From positions 1 to 64,000 of the forward strand of contig DASYYB010000020.1 of NCBI GenBank assembly GCA_035934235.1: 64,000 bases of DNA. The letters are read 5' to 3'. How positions within the stretch are numbered: position 1 is the stretch's first letter; every line of letters begins with the position of its first letter. The stretch is from REEB95 sp035934235 (GTDB lineage: Bacteria; Pseudomonadota; Alphaproteobacteria; ATCC43930; CGMCC-115725). Made by a program: the position numbers and the translations under genes. The notes under the pieces are model-generated. The model saw nothing but the letters and a program-made list of their open reading frames with translations. It made no database searches and was not told where the DNA came from. Below are positions 43,040 through 50,960 of the stretch, piece by piece.

Positions 43040-43315
43040 TCAGCGTAGCGCAGTCTTGGCCGCCGCCTGCCACATCTGAACGGCGAGCACGTAGAGCGCG
43101 AGTTCCCGGATGTGTTCGCGCTGCGCCGGCGGAAGCGATTCCTCCGACGCGCCGACCACCGCGTGCATCATCGGCAACGGTTTGATGTCCCACGGCGCCA
43201 AGTGCCGCATGCGACGACGAGCGACAACGAGATCGTCCGCAGCGGTCATTGCCGATTTGTCGACGGACGGGCGGGCGCCTTGGCGAACGCGATCGAGCGA
43301 TGCGGACGTTTCCAT
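43040..43315 (-). CDS. Hypothetical protein (91 aa) in the phage cluster
   Basis: The ATG is preceded by TTTGGAGGAGAT. The protein is mainly helical, with RRRMRHLAPWDIKPLPMMHA in the middle and a C-terminal helix (REHIRELALYVLAVQMWQ). No family recognised. It converges on the lipoprotein gene, so it might be host or phage. Confidence 0.55.
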   Translation of the reverse strand: METSASLDRVRQGARPSVDKSAMTAADDLVVARRRMRHLAPWDIKPLPMMHAVVGASEESLPPAQREHIRELALYVLAVQMWQAAAKTALR

Positions 43316-43395
43316 TGGAGATCTCCTCCAAAGCAAACAGGCCTTACGGTTGCGCCCCTCGTTGACGATTCTGGTACGTGCAATCGCGACGAATA

Positions 43396-43719
43396 TCATC
43401 CCCCACCGACTCGCGCCGGCGCCAGAAGCGGTTTTGCGGCGATTCGATGGAAGGAGTCGTGTTGCGGCCGAGCCTGCTTTTCCGTGCCGCTCGACAGCAC
43501 GCCGTCCGGCGCGAGCGCCGCGAGATCGGCGAAGGCGGCGCGTGCGGGCTTCGGAGCCGGCTTGAAGCGCAACGCCGCCGCCAGGAGCAGATGCGCCGGC
43601 GGATGGCGCGACCAGTAAGCGAGCAATTCGCGCAGGGCGGACAGGCTCATCGCGTCGATCTCAGGCCACGTATAGCCGCAAGACGTGGCGACGAGACCGT
43701 AGAGATCGGCCCAGTTCAC
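43396..43719 (-). CDS. Tail assembly chaperone-like protein (rcc01693/Phage_TAC_6 type)
   Basis: A 107-residue protein whose N-terminal part (LYGLVATSCGYTWPEIDAMS LSALRELLAYW split here for length) fits the small protein encoded after gp10 in GTA clusters. The C-terminal half is Pro/Ala-rich and less typical. Its ATG overlaps the gp10-like stop (ATGA). It may aid tape-measure folding. Confidence 0.7.
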   Translation of the reverse strand: MNWADLYGLVATSCGYTWPEIDAMSLSALRELLAYWSRHPPAHLLLAAALRFKPAPKPARAAFADLAALAPDGVLSSGTEKQARPQHDSFHRIAAKPLLAPARVGGG

Positions 43720-44030
43720 CGGTCCGCCGGCAGTTCCCCCGCTTGCTTGGCGTCCTTCGGCACCAGGCCGGAGAGCTCGGCGATGCGCGCGACGGCGGAT
43801 GCCAATTCGGCGGGCAGCATCTCCAATTCCAGCAGCGCGTCGCGCGTGAGATCGCGGTGATCGCGCGCAAGCGCCGCCGCAAGAATGTCGATCGCGGCGT
43901 CGATGCCGTCGACGGCGTTGAGCTTCGCGGCGCAGGCGAAGGCCGGCAGAACGACGCGCAGCTGACCGAGCGTGAGCGGCCGGATCGTGTAGTCGCGGGT
44001 GCCGAGCGTGATCGAAACCGGCGCGCTCAT
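43716..44030 (-). CDS. Tail assembly protein (GTA gp10-like)
   Basis: A 104-residue protein beginning VSITLGTRDYTIRPLTLGQL, with helices rich in Leu and Ala after it. The position between the major tail gene and the TAC_6-type gene, with ATGA overlaps on both sides, supports a gp10 tail-chaperone assignment. Confidence 0.72.
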   Translation of the reverse strand: MSAPVSITLGTRDYTIRPLTLGQLRVVLPAFACAAKLNAVDGIDAAIDILAAALARDHRDLTRDALLELEMLPAELASAVARIAELSGLVPKDAKQAGELPADR

Positions 44031-44770
44031 GACGCCTCGGCGAAAGACCACGCCAGGACGTTGCCGGCGGGATTGGCGAAGACGTCGAAATCGAGCTCGG
44101 GAATGGAAAAATCCTCGAGCTTGGTGGCGAAGCTGAGCTTGGACGAGACGCAGTTGAACAACTTCACGTTGACCGGCTTGCCCTGGAAGCTGGTGTAGAG
44201 CTGCGCCTGGAAGGTGGGCGTGGTTCCGAGCAGCGGATTGGCGAGCGTGAACTGCTGACCCGATCCGGCGAGCGAATAGGTATAGGAGAGCAGCACCGCC
44301 TTGCCGGCATCGGCCGAAGCGAACGTATAGACGCCCGCGGACTCGCTGTATTGGCCGGCGATCGGACCGCTCGCGACCTTGGTGAGCGGCAGGCCGGTGG
44401 CCGCATAGACGACGCCGTAATCGTCGACGAAGGTCGCGGCGTTGGCGGCGCTCACCGTGTAGGGCGAGGACGCCGGCACGGTGCCGGCTTCGCCGTAGCT
44501 GGTCGCGAGCTGGCCCGACGCGAGCGACTGGCCGAAGAACAGCGCGTTGAAGGCGAGGCCCGAGACTTGCGCCATCTTGGCCTTGGCCTGCGCCTTGGCC
44601 TGGCCGCGCGCGATGGCGAGCGGGAATTGATACTGGCCGTAGAGCTCCTTGGTGGTGAACTGGAGATCGAGCTGGACCTCCTGCACCAGGCCGAAATTGA
44701 CCGGCGTCGCGCCGGCGACGTCGGTGCGTTGGCCCAGCAAGACGCCGGAGCCGAAGGAATAGATCGCCAT
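44027..44770 (-). CDS. Major tail (tube) protein
   Basis: The 247-residue product begins YSFGSGVLLGQRTDVAGATP and carries the tube-protein features VQEVQLDLQFTTKELYGQYQ and LSFATKLEDFSIPELDFDVF. It polymerises into the siphovirus tail tube. It heads the tail operon that continues with the gp10-like gene. Confidence 0.85.
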   Translation of the reverse strand: MAIYSFGSGVLLGQRTDVAGATPVNFGLVQEVQLDLQFTTKELYGQYQFPLAIARGQAKAQAKAKMAQVSGLAFNALFFGQSLASGQLATSYGEAGTVPASSPYTVSAANAATFVDDYGVVYAATGLPLTKVASGPIAGQYSESAGVYTFASADAGKAVLLSYTYSLAGSGQQFTLANPLLGTTPTFQAQLYTSFQGKPVNVKLFNCVSSKLSFATKLEDFSIPELDFDVFANPAGNVLAWSFAEAS

Positions 44771-44910
44771 CGGGTGAGTCCTTTAGGGGTTTTTGGAAAG
44801 AAAAAAGCGGGAGCGCGCGGCAAGCGCCACGTGCGGACAATCAGAGACGTGCAGTCTGGCTTGGCTAGCCGTGTGCCGCGCTGGTCAAAGAATTTTCGGA
44901 GATGTTCGTC

Positions 44911-45360
44911 TCAGTGTCGCGGTGGTGCTTGAGCGATAACGGCGTCGATCTCGGCTTTAACCGGCGCAACGCCGAGTGCGGCACATGCGACGTAAACCGC
45001 GTTCGACATGGCAGCTGTCGGATCGCGGTCGAATGCGCTGAATACCGATTCGGCGGCTCGTGCTTTGGCGCGCATTTCCTCATACGTTTTCTCGTCAGTG
45101 CGCCCCGCCCGGTACGCCTCCTGCGCAGCGAAATACTGATCGTCGAGGTCGTAAGCATGTTCTTCGAGCTTCTTCGTGAGCTCGGCATCGATGTACCTGC
45201 CGGCCTCAAGGGCCCGCAATGCCGCTTGCACCAGCAGATCGTCCGGAATCAGGCGAGAAGCAGCTAGCTTGCAGGCAGCCAGTGCAATCGCGCGCTTCGT
45301 CGTGTCGCTCGTGTCCTTGAACTGATCCCGTATCGTCGTCGAGTATGAATCGAAGTTCAT
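44911..45360 (-). CDS. Acidic helical protein, possible immunity-type partner (149 aa)
   Basis: An all-helical 149-residue protein (TKRAIALAACKLAASRLI; RYIDAELTKKLEEHAYDLDD). It is not a tail protein family I recognise. It starts 3 bases after the stop of a 52-codon frame that looks like the end of a deaminase-type toxin, so it may be the matching immunity gene. That role is inference from position and size only. Confidence 0.5.
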   Translation of the reverse strand: MNFDSYSTTIRDQFKDTSDTTKRAIALAACKLAASRLIPDDLLVQAALRALEAGRYIDAELTKKLEEHAYDLDDQYFAAQEAYRAGRTDEKTYEEMRAKARAAESVFSAFDRDPTAAMSNAVYVACAALGVAPVKAEIDAVIAQAPPRH

Positions 45361-45363
45361 AAC

Positions 45364-45522
45364 CTATCTTCTCGGTCCCGTCGCCAAGACGCCAGCGGCG
45401 TCCAATGCCGGACCGCAGGTTTCACGGTAGCGTCGGCCAGCGCCTACAGCAATGAGACGAAGATTATTCGCCTTTGCATACGCGAGGATGTTCATCTCGG
45501 CGTGATCGCTAGACTTGGTCAT
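45364..45522 (-). pseudogene. Deaminase-like C-terminal remnant (52 aa)
   Basis: The frame reads SSDHAEMNILAYAKANNLRL and later ETCGPALDAAGV. Toxin-type deaminases have HAE followed some 20 residues later by a PCxxC-like metal site in SRPxCxxC context; here only the second Cys remains (GRRYRETC). It starts 11 bases after the tail-terminator stop. It is likely a truncated or inactive toxin tip, but it could be an intact small protein. Confidence 0.4.
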
Positions 45523-45533
45523 CGCGATTCAGC

Positions 45534-45953
45534 CTAGCCGCCGACGAGAATCTCGACCGGCACGATGGCGACGGCCTCGCCGCCGAGGACGCCTTCGTCG
45601 GTTTCGATCTTGCCGGCGATCCAGGCGTGCGCCGCGAGGCCGCCGAGCGTCTGGACCGCGCCCTGTGGAGCGAGAGCAGATTCGATTGCGTCGAGCAGCG
45701 GATTGAGCACGGTCGCCGGCGCGGTTTCGTCGTCGGGTGCGTGCGCATAGACATAGATGTCGACCAGCGCGCGCCATTTCGCCGGCAGACCGGCCTTGCG
45801 CTCGGCGGTCTCGCTCTTCTGGACGACGAAGAGCGCCGGCTGCTCGGCCGGGCCGACGTCGCTCCAATGCCGCAAGCGCCGCGACGCCGTGGCAAAGGAC
45901 GCGGCGCCCGACAGCAACGCGAACAGCGCGGAATAGACCGGTTCGCGGGTCAT
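45534..45953 (-). CDS. Tail terminator/completion protein
   Basis: A 139-residue protein, placed where GTA gp8 (DUF3168-like) lies, between the HK97-gp10-like gene and the tail tube. It has YSALFALLSGAASFATASRR at the start, a VDIYVYAHAPDDETAPATVL centre and a VAIVPVEILVGG end, a pattern of tail-terminator folds. Overlap with the upstream gene is ATGA. Confidence 0.7.
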   Translation of the reverse strand: MTREPVYSALFALLSGAASFATASRRLRHWSDVGPAEQPALFVVQKSETAERKAGLPAKWRALVDIYVYAHAPDDETAPATVLNPLLDAIESALAPQGAVQTLGGLAAHAWIAGKIETDEGVLGGEAVAIVPVEILVGG

Positions 45954-46417
45954 TGCACGGTGTCGGCGACGGCAGCGGCGATTGCGGCGCCGATGTCGGG
46001 CGCGAGATCGGACAGCGCCGAACGCAGGAACGAGCGTTCGGGCAGATGCGCGCCGGGGAACATGACGTGTTTCGCAAAGACGCGCTTGCCAGCGACGACG
46101 AAGGACAACGCGCGGACGTTCTTGACCGCGATCAGATGGGCGCGCAGGTCGGCGCCAAATTCCTGCGCCGCGCCGTAGGGCACGGCGGCCGGATCGAAGC
46201 CGACGGATGCAGTCAGGCCATCAACCGTCTGGTTGATGGCCCCGGCCAAACGACCGGAGCGACGCTGAAGCACTGCACCGGAGAGATTGTCCTCGACGCG
46301 ATCGTACAGGCGCTGCGCCAGCGTCGCGACGATTCCGGCCAAGCGCGACGCCATATCCTGCGGCAGCGCGCGCAGGCGGCCGAGCGCATCGGCGGCGGAG
46401 ATCGTGACCTGGATCAT
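45950..46417 (-). CDS. HK97 gp10-like head-tail joining protein
   Basis: A 155-residue protein with the gp10-family features: MASRLAGIVATLAQRLYDRV, RSGRLAGAI and the C-terminal PERSFLRSALSDL. It closes the connector or begins the tail. Its ATG overlaps the connector stop (ATGA). Confidence 0.78.
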   Translation of the reverse strand: MIQVTISAADALGRLRALPQDMASRLAGIVATLAQRLYDRVEDNLSGAVLQRRSGRLAGAINQTVDGLTASVGFDPAAVPYGAAQEFGADLRAHLIAVKNVRALSFVVAGKRVFAKHVMFPGAHLPERSFLRSALSDLAPDIGAAIAAAVADTVQ

Positions 46418-46974
46418 GCCGGGACGACGGAGCGGTATTGATCGAGCAGCGTTTGGACGTCGGCCGGCATGTCTTTCTGGGCGAACGACACGACTTCGCC
46501 GGCGAGGTTCTTGGAGACCTGGCCGATGCGGTCGCGCTCTTTGTAGCGAAGCGCGACGAGTGCGATGCAAGCCTGTTCGAGCTCGGGCGGCGTCGCGGCG
46601 TAGCCGGCGGTGTAGGCGACGGCGACGTTCTGCTGGCCGCGGGTGAAGGCGGTGCCCGAGAGATAGATCGCGCTGTCGTCGAACAGATAGCCCGGCTGGC
46701 CGGGGCCGGATGCAGCGGCGACGGCGACGCCGTCGATGGTCAGCGAGGTCACGGCGGTCACCGGCCGGTTGCGGAGGAAAAGCCGCGTGCCGCCTTGGCC
46801 GTTGCGGGTTTCGACATAGGCGGCTTCGGCGATGGTGCGGCCGAGCCAGGCCTGGATGAATTGACTCGCCGATGTCACGAGGCGCGTCAGCAACGCGTCG
46901 TCGTTGGTCGTCGTCAACGGCGGCGAGAGATACGCCTTCACGTTGGCGAGCGTCGTCAGATCGCCGGTGGCCAT
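46414..46974 (-). CDS. Head-tail connector (phage gp6/adaptor type)
   Basis: A 186-residue protein starting DLTTLANVKAYLSPPLTTTN, with SASQFIQAWLGRTI and a C-terminal LEQACIALVALRYKERDRIG helix. This is the usual layout of gp6-like adaptors that sit below the portal. Confidence 0.83.
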   Translation of the reverse strand: MATGDLTTLANVKAYLSPPLTTTNDDALLTRLVTSASQFIQAWLGRTIAEAAYVETRNGQGGTRLFLRNRPVTAVTSLTIDGVAVAAASGPGQPGYLFDDSAIYLSGTAFTRGQQNVAVAYTAGYAATPPELEQACIALVALRYKERDRIGQVSKNLAGEVVSFAQKDMPADVQTLLDQYRSVVPA

Positions 46975-46977
46975 CGC

Positions 46978-47175
46978 TTAGTCCTCGTAGGCGAAGCCGT
47001 GGGCGTGCACGAGGATCGCGGCGAGCTCGGCCGGCACGGCGACGACGTCGTCCTTGACCGCGAATTCGTGGCCGGCGAGTGACACCGAGGTGCAACCCGC
47101 CGGCGCGCGCAGGCGCAGCGTGGCCGGCCGGGACGCGGCGGGTTTGCCGCCGCGCCCTTGCTTGGCGGCCGGCAT
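46978..47175 (-). CDS. Small head-module protein (65 aa)
   Basis: The ATG shares its A with the capsid stop (TGATG), so it is coupled to capsid translation. The product has a basic N-terminus (AAKQGRGGKPAASRPATLRL) and a short beta-like domain (VSLAGHEFAVKDDVVAVPAE). Comparable small proteins are common between capsid and connector genes. Function unknown. Confidence 0.65.
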   Translation of the reverse strand: MPAAKQGRGGKPAASRPATLRLRAPAGCTSVSLAGHEFAVKDDVVAVPAELAAILVHAHGFAYED

Positions 47176-48680
47176 CAGCCGTTGCCGATGTTGCTGATCG
47201 CGCCGAAGGCGAAGGGCGCATAGTTCTGTAATACCTCGTCCGCGTACACACCGTACTCGTAGCGCCGCGCGCGCAGCGGCCATTCGACCTGGTAGTAGTC
47301 GCGCCGGGTGCGGATCTGCACCGTGTTCGGCACGTTCGACAGCGGATAGGGCAGCGTCTTGGTGAAGAACAGCACCGTGCCCGCCGGCATGTTCGGATGG
47401 AGCCGGATCGGAATCTCGGTCGCGCCCGCCATGCTGAACTTGTTCAAGTAGCTCCGCACCATGACGCCGCCGAGGACGGCACCCTGATCGGCCGCGAAGA
47501 CGAAGCGCGCGGCCGTATTCGTGCCGCCTTGCAGGATCTTCTTGTGGATGTTGAGCATCTCCTGCGACGACACATAAATCGCCGTCGGAGAAAGCCGATA
47601 ATTGTCCCAGAACGACTTGAGCGCGGCGTCGAACTCGACGATGCCGCCTTCGCTGTCGGCGGTGAGCGGCGTGCCCGTGCCGGCGGTGCCGGTCGGCTGC
47701 GCGGCGTAATAGGCGTTGAGTGCCGGCTTGAAGCACTGGGTCAAGAGGCCGTCGAACACCAGCGCGTTGACGCTGTTGTCCGAGCTGGGCAGCGCGCTTG
47801 CCGCCTGCGTGCCGGCCGCGTTCGCCGCGATCGACACGGAGTTGATCGTGGTGATGGCGCCCAACGTCTCGCTGCCGGCCGCGCCCCAGAACCAAGCATA
47901 GCCGACGGCGCCGCGCACGGCGGCGACGGTAGCGGCGACGGAGCCCGAAGGACCGGTGACCGAGACAGTGGCGTTCGCCGATTTCTGCGCCGAGCCGCCG
48001 CCGAAGGTGTCGGACGAGCCGTCGGCGTTGGTGCGCGTCACCGCGGCCGGAATGCCGCCGGCGACCGAGCTGTTCAAATAGCCGTCGAGGGTCAGCGCGA
48101 CGCCGATCACCGATAACGTGCCGGTCGCGAGCGAGCCGCCGGAGCTCGAGGCCGTGAGCGACGGCGTCGGCGTGGTGGCCAAGGCCAGCGAGCCATTGCC
48201 GCCGAGGATGATCTGCTCTTCCTGGAGCATCAGGGATTCCAACAGCGTCTGCGCGGCGACGGCGCGCAGATCGTCGAAGCCCTGGCCGGCATAGACCGCC
48301 TCGAAATCGACATTGGCTTCGAGGCCGATGCCCTTGTAGATGGCGTTGTAATCCTGCGTCGTCACGGCGATGACGCCGCCGCGATTGCCCGGCGAGATGC
48401 CGGCGCGCACCGACGCGGTGTTGAGGCCGGTGATCGCCTTCCAGTTGGCCTGGATGCCGCCCTTGCCGGTGACGCGCGGCACGTCGTTGCGGAGCGGCGT
48501 CAGCACCGGCACCAGCATCTTCGCGCCGGGTTCGAGGTCGTAGAAGGTCAGGCCTGTCGTCGGCGAACCGCTTTCGGCGAAAGTGCTTTTCGCCAGCAGG
48601 CTGGCGAAGGCCGGATCGTCGATCGGCGATTTCTGCGCCGCCTTGAAGGCGGCCAAAGTGTTCTGGGTGTTGAAGGTCAT
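47175..48680 (-). CDS. Major capsid protein (with inserted variable region)
   Basis: The 501-residue product fits an HK97-fold coat protein by context and by QDYNAIYKGIGLEANVDFEA, GFDDLRAVAAQTLLESLMLQ and the C-terminal RRDYYQVEWPLRARRYEYGV. A Gly/Ser/Ala/Thr-rich insert of about 130 residues lies after residue 165, making it longer than most. There is no long N-terminal delta domain; the scaffold seems to be supplied by the protease gene. Confidence 0.85.
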   Translation of the reverse strand: MTFNTQNTLAAFKAAQKSPIDDPAFASLLAKSTFAESGSPTTGLTFYDLEPGAKMLVPVLTPLRNDVPRVTGKGGIQANWKAITGLNTASVRAGISPGNRGGVIAVTTQDYNAIYKGIGLEANVDFEAVYAGQGFDDLRAVAAQTLLESLMLQEEQIILGGNGSLALATTPTPSLTASSSGGSLATGTLSVIGVALTLDGYLNSSVAGGIPAAVTRTNADGSSDTFGGGSAQKSANATVSVTGPSGSVAATVAAVRGAVGYAWFWGAAGSETLGAITTINSVSIAANAAGTQAASALPSSDNSVNALVFDGLLTQCFKPALNAYYAAQPTGTAGTGTPLTADSEGGIVEFDAALKSFWDNYRLSPTAIYVSSQEMLNIHKKILQGGTNTAARFVFAADQGAVLGGVMVRSYLNKFSMAGATEIPIRLHPNMPAGTVLFFTKTLPYPLSNVPNTVQIRTRRDYYQVEWPLRARRYEYGVYADEVLQNYAPFAFGAISNIGNG

Positions 48681-48706
48681 GCGTTACTCCTGAGGGTGAG
48701 ACGTTT

Positions 48707-49531
48707 TTAGAAAAAGCCGACACGGATCGGGTTGCGGTGCGCCTTGCGGATGGCGTCGAGCGCGGTCTGGGGCTCGTCGTCGGCGCGCTTGGCGACGCCG
48801 TCCTCGGCCTTGTCGACGGCGCGCGCCGCGGATTGGTATTTGGGCGGCGCCGGCTCGGCGGCGAGCTTGTGCAACAGCGTGCGCTGCGCCGCGACTTCGC
48901 GCGCCAGTGCATCGAGCCGTTCGGCGAGGCTCGCGTGCTTGGCGAGATCGCCGGCCACCATGGTCTTGGCGGGGTCGTCCGCACCGGGCTCGGCATCGTC
49001 GGCCGCGGCCGGCGCGTGGGCGCAGCGCGCGCCGAGCTCGACCGACGCGTCGTGGACGCGCTGGATGCGCTCGAGATCGGCGGCGCTGTTGCGGCGGCCT
49101 TCCTTGGCGACAGCGGCCTTGTAGACGTCGATGACGGCTTCGGGATTGGCCGGCCGGTCGACCAGGCTGATCTCGGTCAACTCGAGACCGGTGATGACGC
49201 GAGCGTCGGCGGGATCGCGCGCGGTGACGCGGCCGCCGATGGAAAAGCCCTTGTAGACGCCCTGCTTCACTTTCTCCCAGGCGTCGTCGTCGACCACCTT
49301 GGCGGCGATGCGCAGGCCGCGCGCGTCGACGCCGGCCTCCTGCGCGACGCCGACGGCGGACGGTCGATGCATCTCGCGCACGTTGGCGAACCGCATGTAA
49401 TCTGGCAGCGCGGCCTCGACCGCTTCGCGCTTGACGATCTCGCCCTGGCTGTCGAGCGCGGGCGTCGAGGCATAGCCGATGGCGAGGCGCTGTTCTTCGT
49501 CGAATTTGGCAAGGGGCACGAAAATTCGCAT
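48707..49531 (-). CDS. Prohead protease-scaffold fusion
   Basis: A 274-residue protein. The protease part has IGYASTPALDSQGEIVKREA, REMHRPSAVG (His), GFSIGGRV (Ser) and LTEISLVDRPANPEA, the pattern of XkdF/U35 prohead proteases. Residues 150 onwards are charged and helical, consistent with a scaffold domain cut away during maturation. The ATG giving MRIFVPLAKF is preferred over a start 5 codons upstream. Confidence 0.88.
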   Translation of the reverse strand: MRIFVPLAKFDEEQRLAIGYASTPALDSQGEIVKREAVEAALPDYMRFANVREMHRPSAVGVAQEAGVDARGLRIAAKVVDDDAWEKVKQGVYKGFSIGGRVTARDPADARVITGLELTEISLVDRPANPEAVIDVYKAAVAKEGRRNSAADLERIQRVHDASVELGARCAHAPAAADDAEPGADDPAKTMVAGDLAKHASLAERLDALAREVAAQRTLLHKLAAEPAPPKYQSAARAVDKAEDGVAKRADDEPQTALDAIRKAHRNPIRVGFF

Positions 49532-49548
49532 GGATTGTCTCCGCAAAT

Positions 49549-49572
49549 GAAAAGGGCGCCCGAAGGCGCCCT
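49549..49572 (-). terminator. Terminator/attenuator between portal and protease genes
   Basis: On the minus strand AGGGCGCC-TTCG-GGCGCCCT is followed by TTTTC. It lies just after the portal gene and before the protease start, so it could reduce transcription into the capsid genes or mark a separate head transcript. Confidence 0.75.
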
Positions 49573-49595
49573 GGTGGGTTGATGCAGTTGAGGCG

Positions 49596-50915
49596 CTACG
49601 GCGCCGGTTTGGGCGTGGTCTCTTGAGTTTGGCTTCGCACGTCAGGTGCTACGCCGATGGGATCGAGGCCCAATTCGGCGCGCACCTCGTTGACCGATTT
49701 GATGCCGGCCTTGACGTAATCGACCGCGACCGACGCGACCTTGGCGGGATCGCTCGGCGCGTCGTCGCTCCAGGCGAATTCCAGATCGGGCGCCGCGAAT
49801 TCGCGCGCGATGACGCGGTCGCACAGCTGCTTCACCCAATTCTTCAACGGCAGCAGACCTTCGGCGAGTGCCGTGTCCTGCGCGGTTTCGGACGTCGCCC
49901 GGTTGAGCTGTTGGACAAAAGGCTGCGGCGACACCGAGAAGGCGTAGCAGACGATCCGCGCCAGCCATTCGTCGAACGGATCCTTGAGCGCCGGCTCGCG
50001 CGTCGGGATGAAGGTCTTGGCGACGCCGCCGGGCACGAACTTGGCGTGCCGGCGCTGCGCCGTGTTGCCTTCGTGCAAACTGTCCCAATAGCCCTGGAAC
50101 TGACGGATCTGATCCGGCGTCCAGGTTTCGGGCACGCCGATCAACGCTTCCGGGATGTTGCCTTCCGTATAATATTGCAGCGTCCAAATCTGCCGGCGCA
50201 GCGCGATGCTGACCGTCATCTGCACCTGCTCGACGGGACTGAAACCGTACACCTTGTGCACGCGCGGATTCCGCGGCGCGTATAGGAGCTCGTCGGTCGT
50301 GTAGTCGACCGCCGGCAGGCCCTTGAGCACCTGCTGATAGGCGGGCTCGGGATGCTGCGGCGTGCGGCCCCAATCGTCGATGACGCGCTTGATGGTGGCG
50401 CCGTCGAGCGGCTCGAGCGCGCACAATCTGCCGTCGCGCGAGCGGCGCAGATAGAGCGCCGGCGCATCGATTACCAGCAGATCTTCCAGCACCATGCGCA
50501 GCCAGGTCGGCCACGGATGGACGCCATCGGGACAGGCGAACAGCGTGGTGATCGCACTTATGCGCGGATCGGATTTCGGCCCGCCGGGCTCGCGCGCGCG
50601 GATCGACCAGGCGAGCCGTTCGATCTGGTCCTTGCGGGTTTCGATCACCAGCCGGATGAGGTCGTAAGAGTCCGCCAGCGCACGCAATTCCGCGAAACTC
50701 GTGCCTTCGTACGCGCGCGGCCGGGTGACGAGGTTATAGCCCGACGGAAAGTCGAACTGCCGACCCGCGACGCCTGCCGGCGCCTGCGGCGGCATTGGCG
50801 CCAAGGGCCCGAACCAGCCGCCGGCATCGCCGGTGACGACATAGCCGAGCGCACGCGCCGCGCGGGCAACGATGCCTTCGGCGATCGGCGTCGCGGTGGG
50901 TTGAGCGTTGGTCAT
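49596..50915 (-). CDS. Phage portal protein
   Basis: A 439-residue portal: DSYDLIRLVIETRKDQIERL, LVIDAPALYLRR, DELLYAPRNPRVHKVYGFSP and FVQQLNRATSETAQ are typical of siphovirus portals. It forms the dodecameric DNA entry ring at one capsid vertex. A TPR protein gene on the other strand separates it from the terminase genes. Confidence 0.9.
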   Translation of the reverse strand: MTNAQPTATPIAEGIVARAARALGYVVTGDAGGWFGPLAPMPPQAPAGVAGRQFDFPSGYNLVTRPRAYEGTSFAELRALADSYDLIRLVIETRKDQIERLAWSIRAREPGGPKSDPRISAITTLFACPDGVHPWPTWLRMVLEDLLVIDAPALYLRRSRDGRLCALEPLDGATIKRVIDDWGRTPQHPEPAYQQVLKGLPAVDYTTDELLYAPRNPRVHKVYGFSPVEQVQMTVSIALRRQIWTLQYYTEGNIPEALIGVPETWTPDQIRQFQGYWDSLHEGNTAQRRHAKFVPGGVAKTFIPTREPALKDPFDEWLARIVCYAFSVSPQPFVQQLNRATSETAQDTALAEGLLPLKNWVKQLCDRVIAREFAAPDLEFAWSDDAPSDPAKVASVAVDYVKAGIKSVNEVRAELGLDPIGVAPDVRSQTQETTPKPAP

Positions 50916-50960
50916 TGCTGATAACCGGCCCTATACTTTCCGCACGGACTGGGGGCGCGC

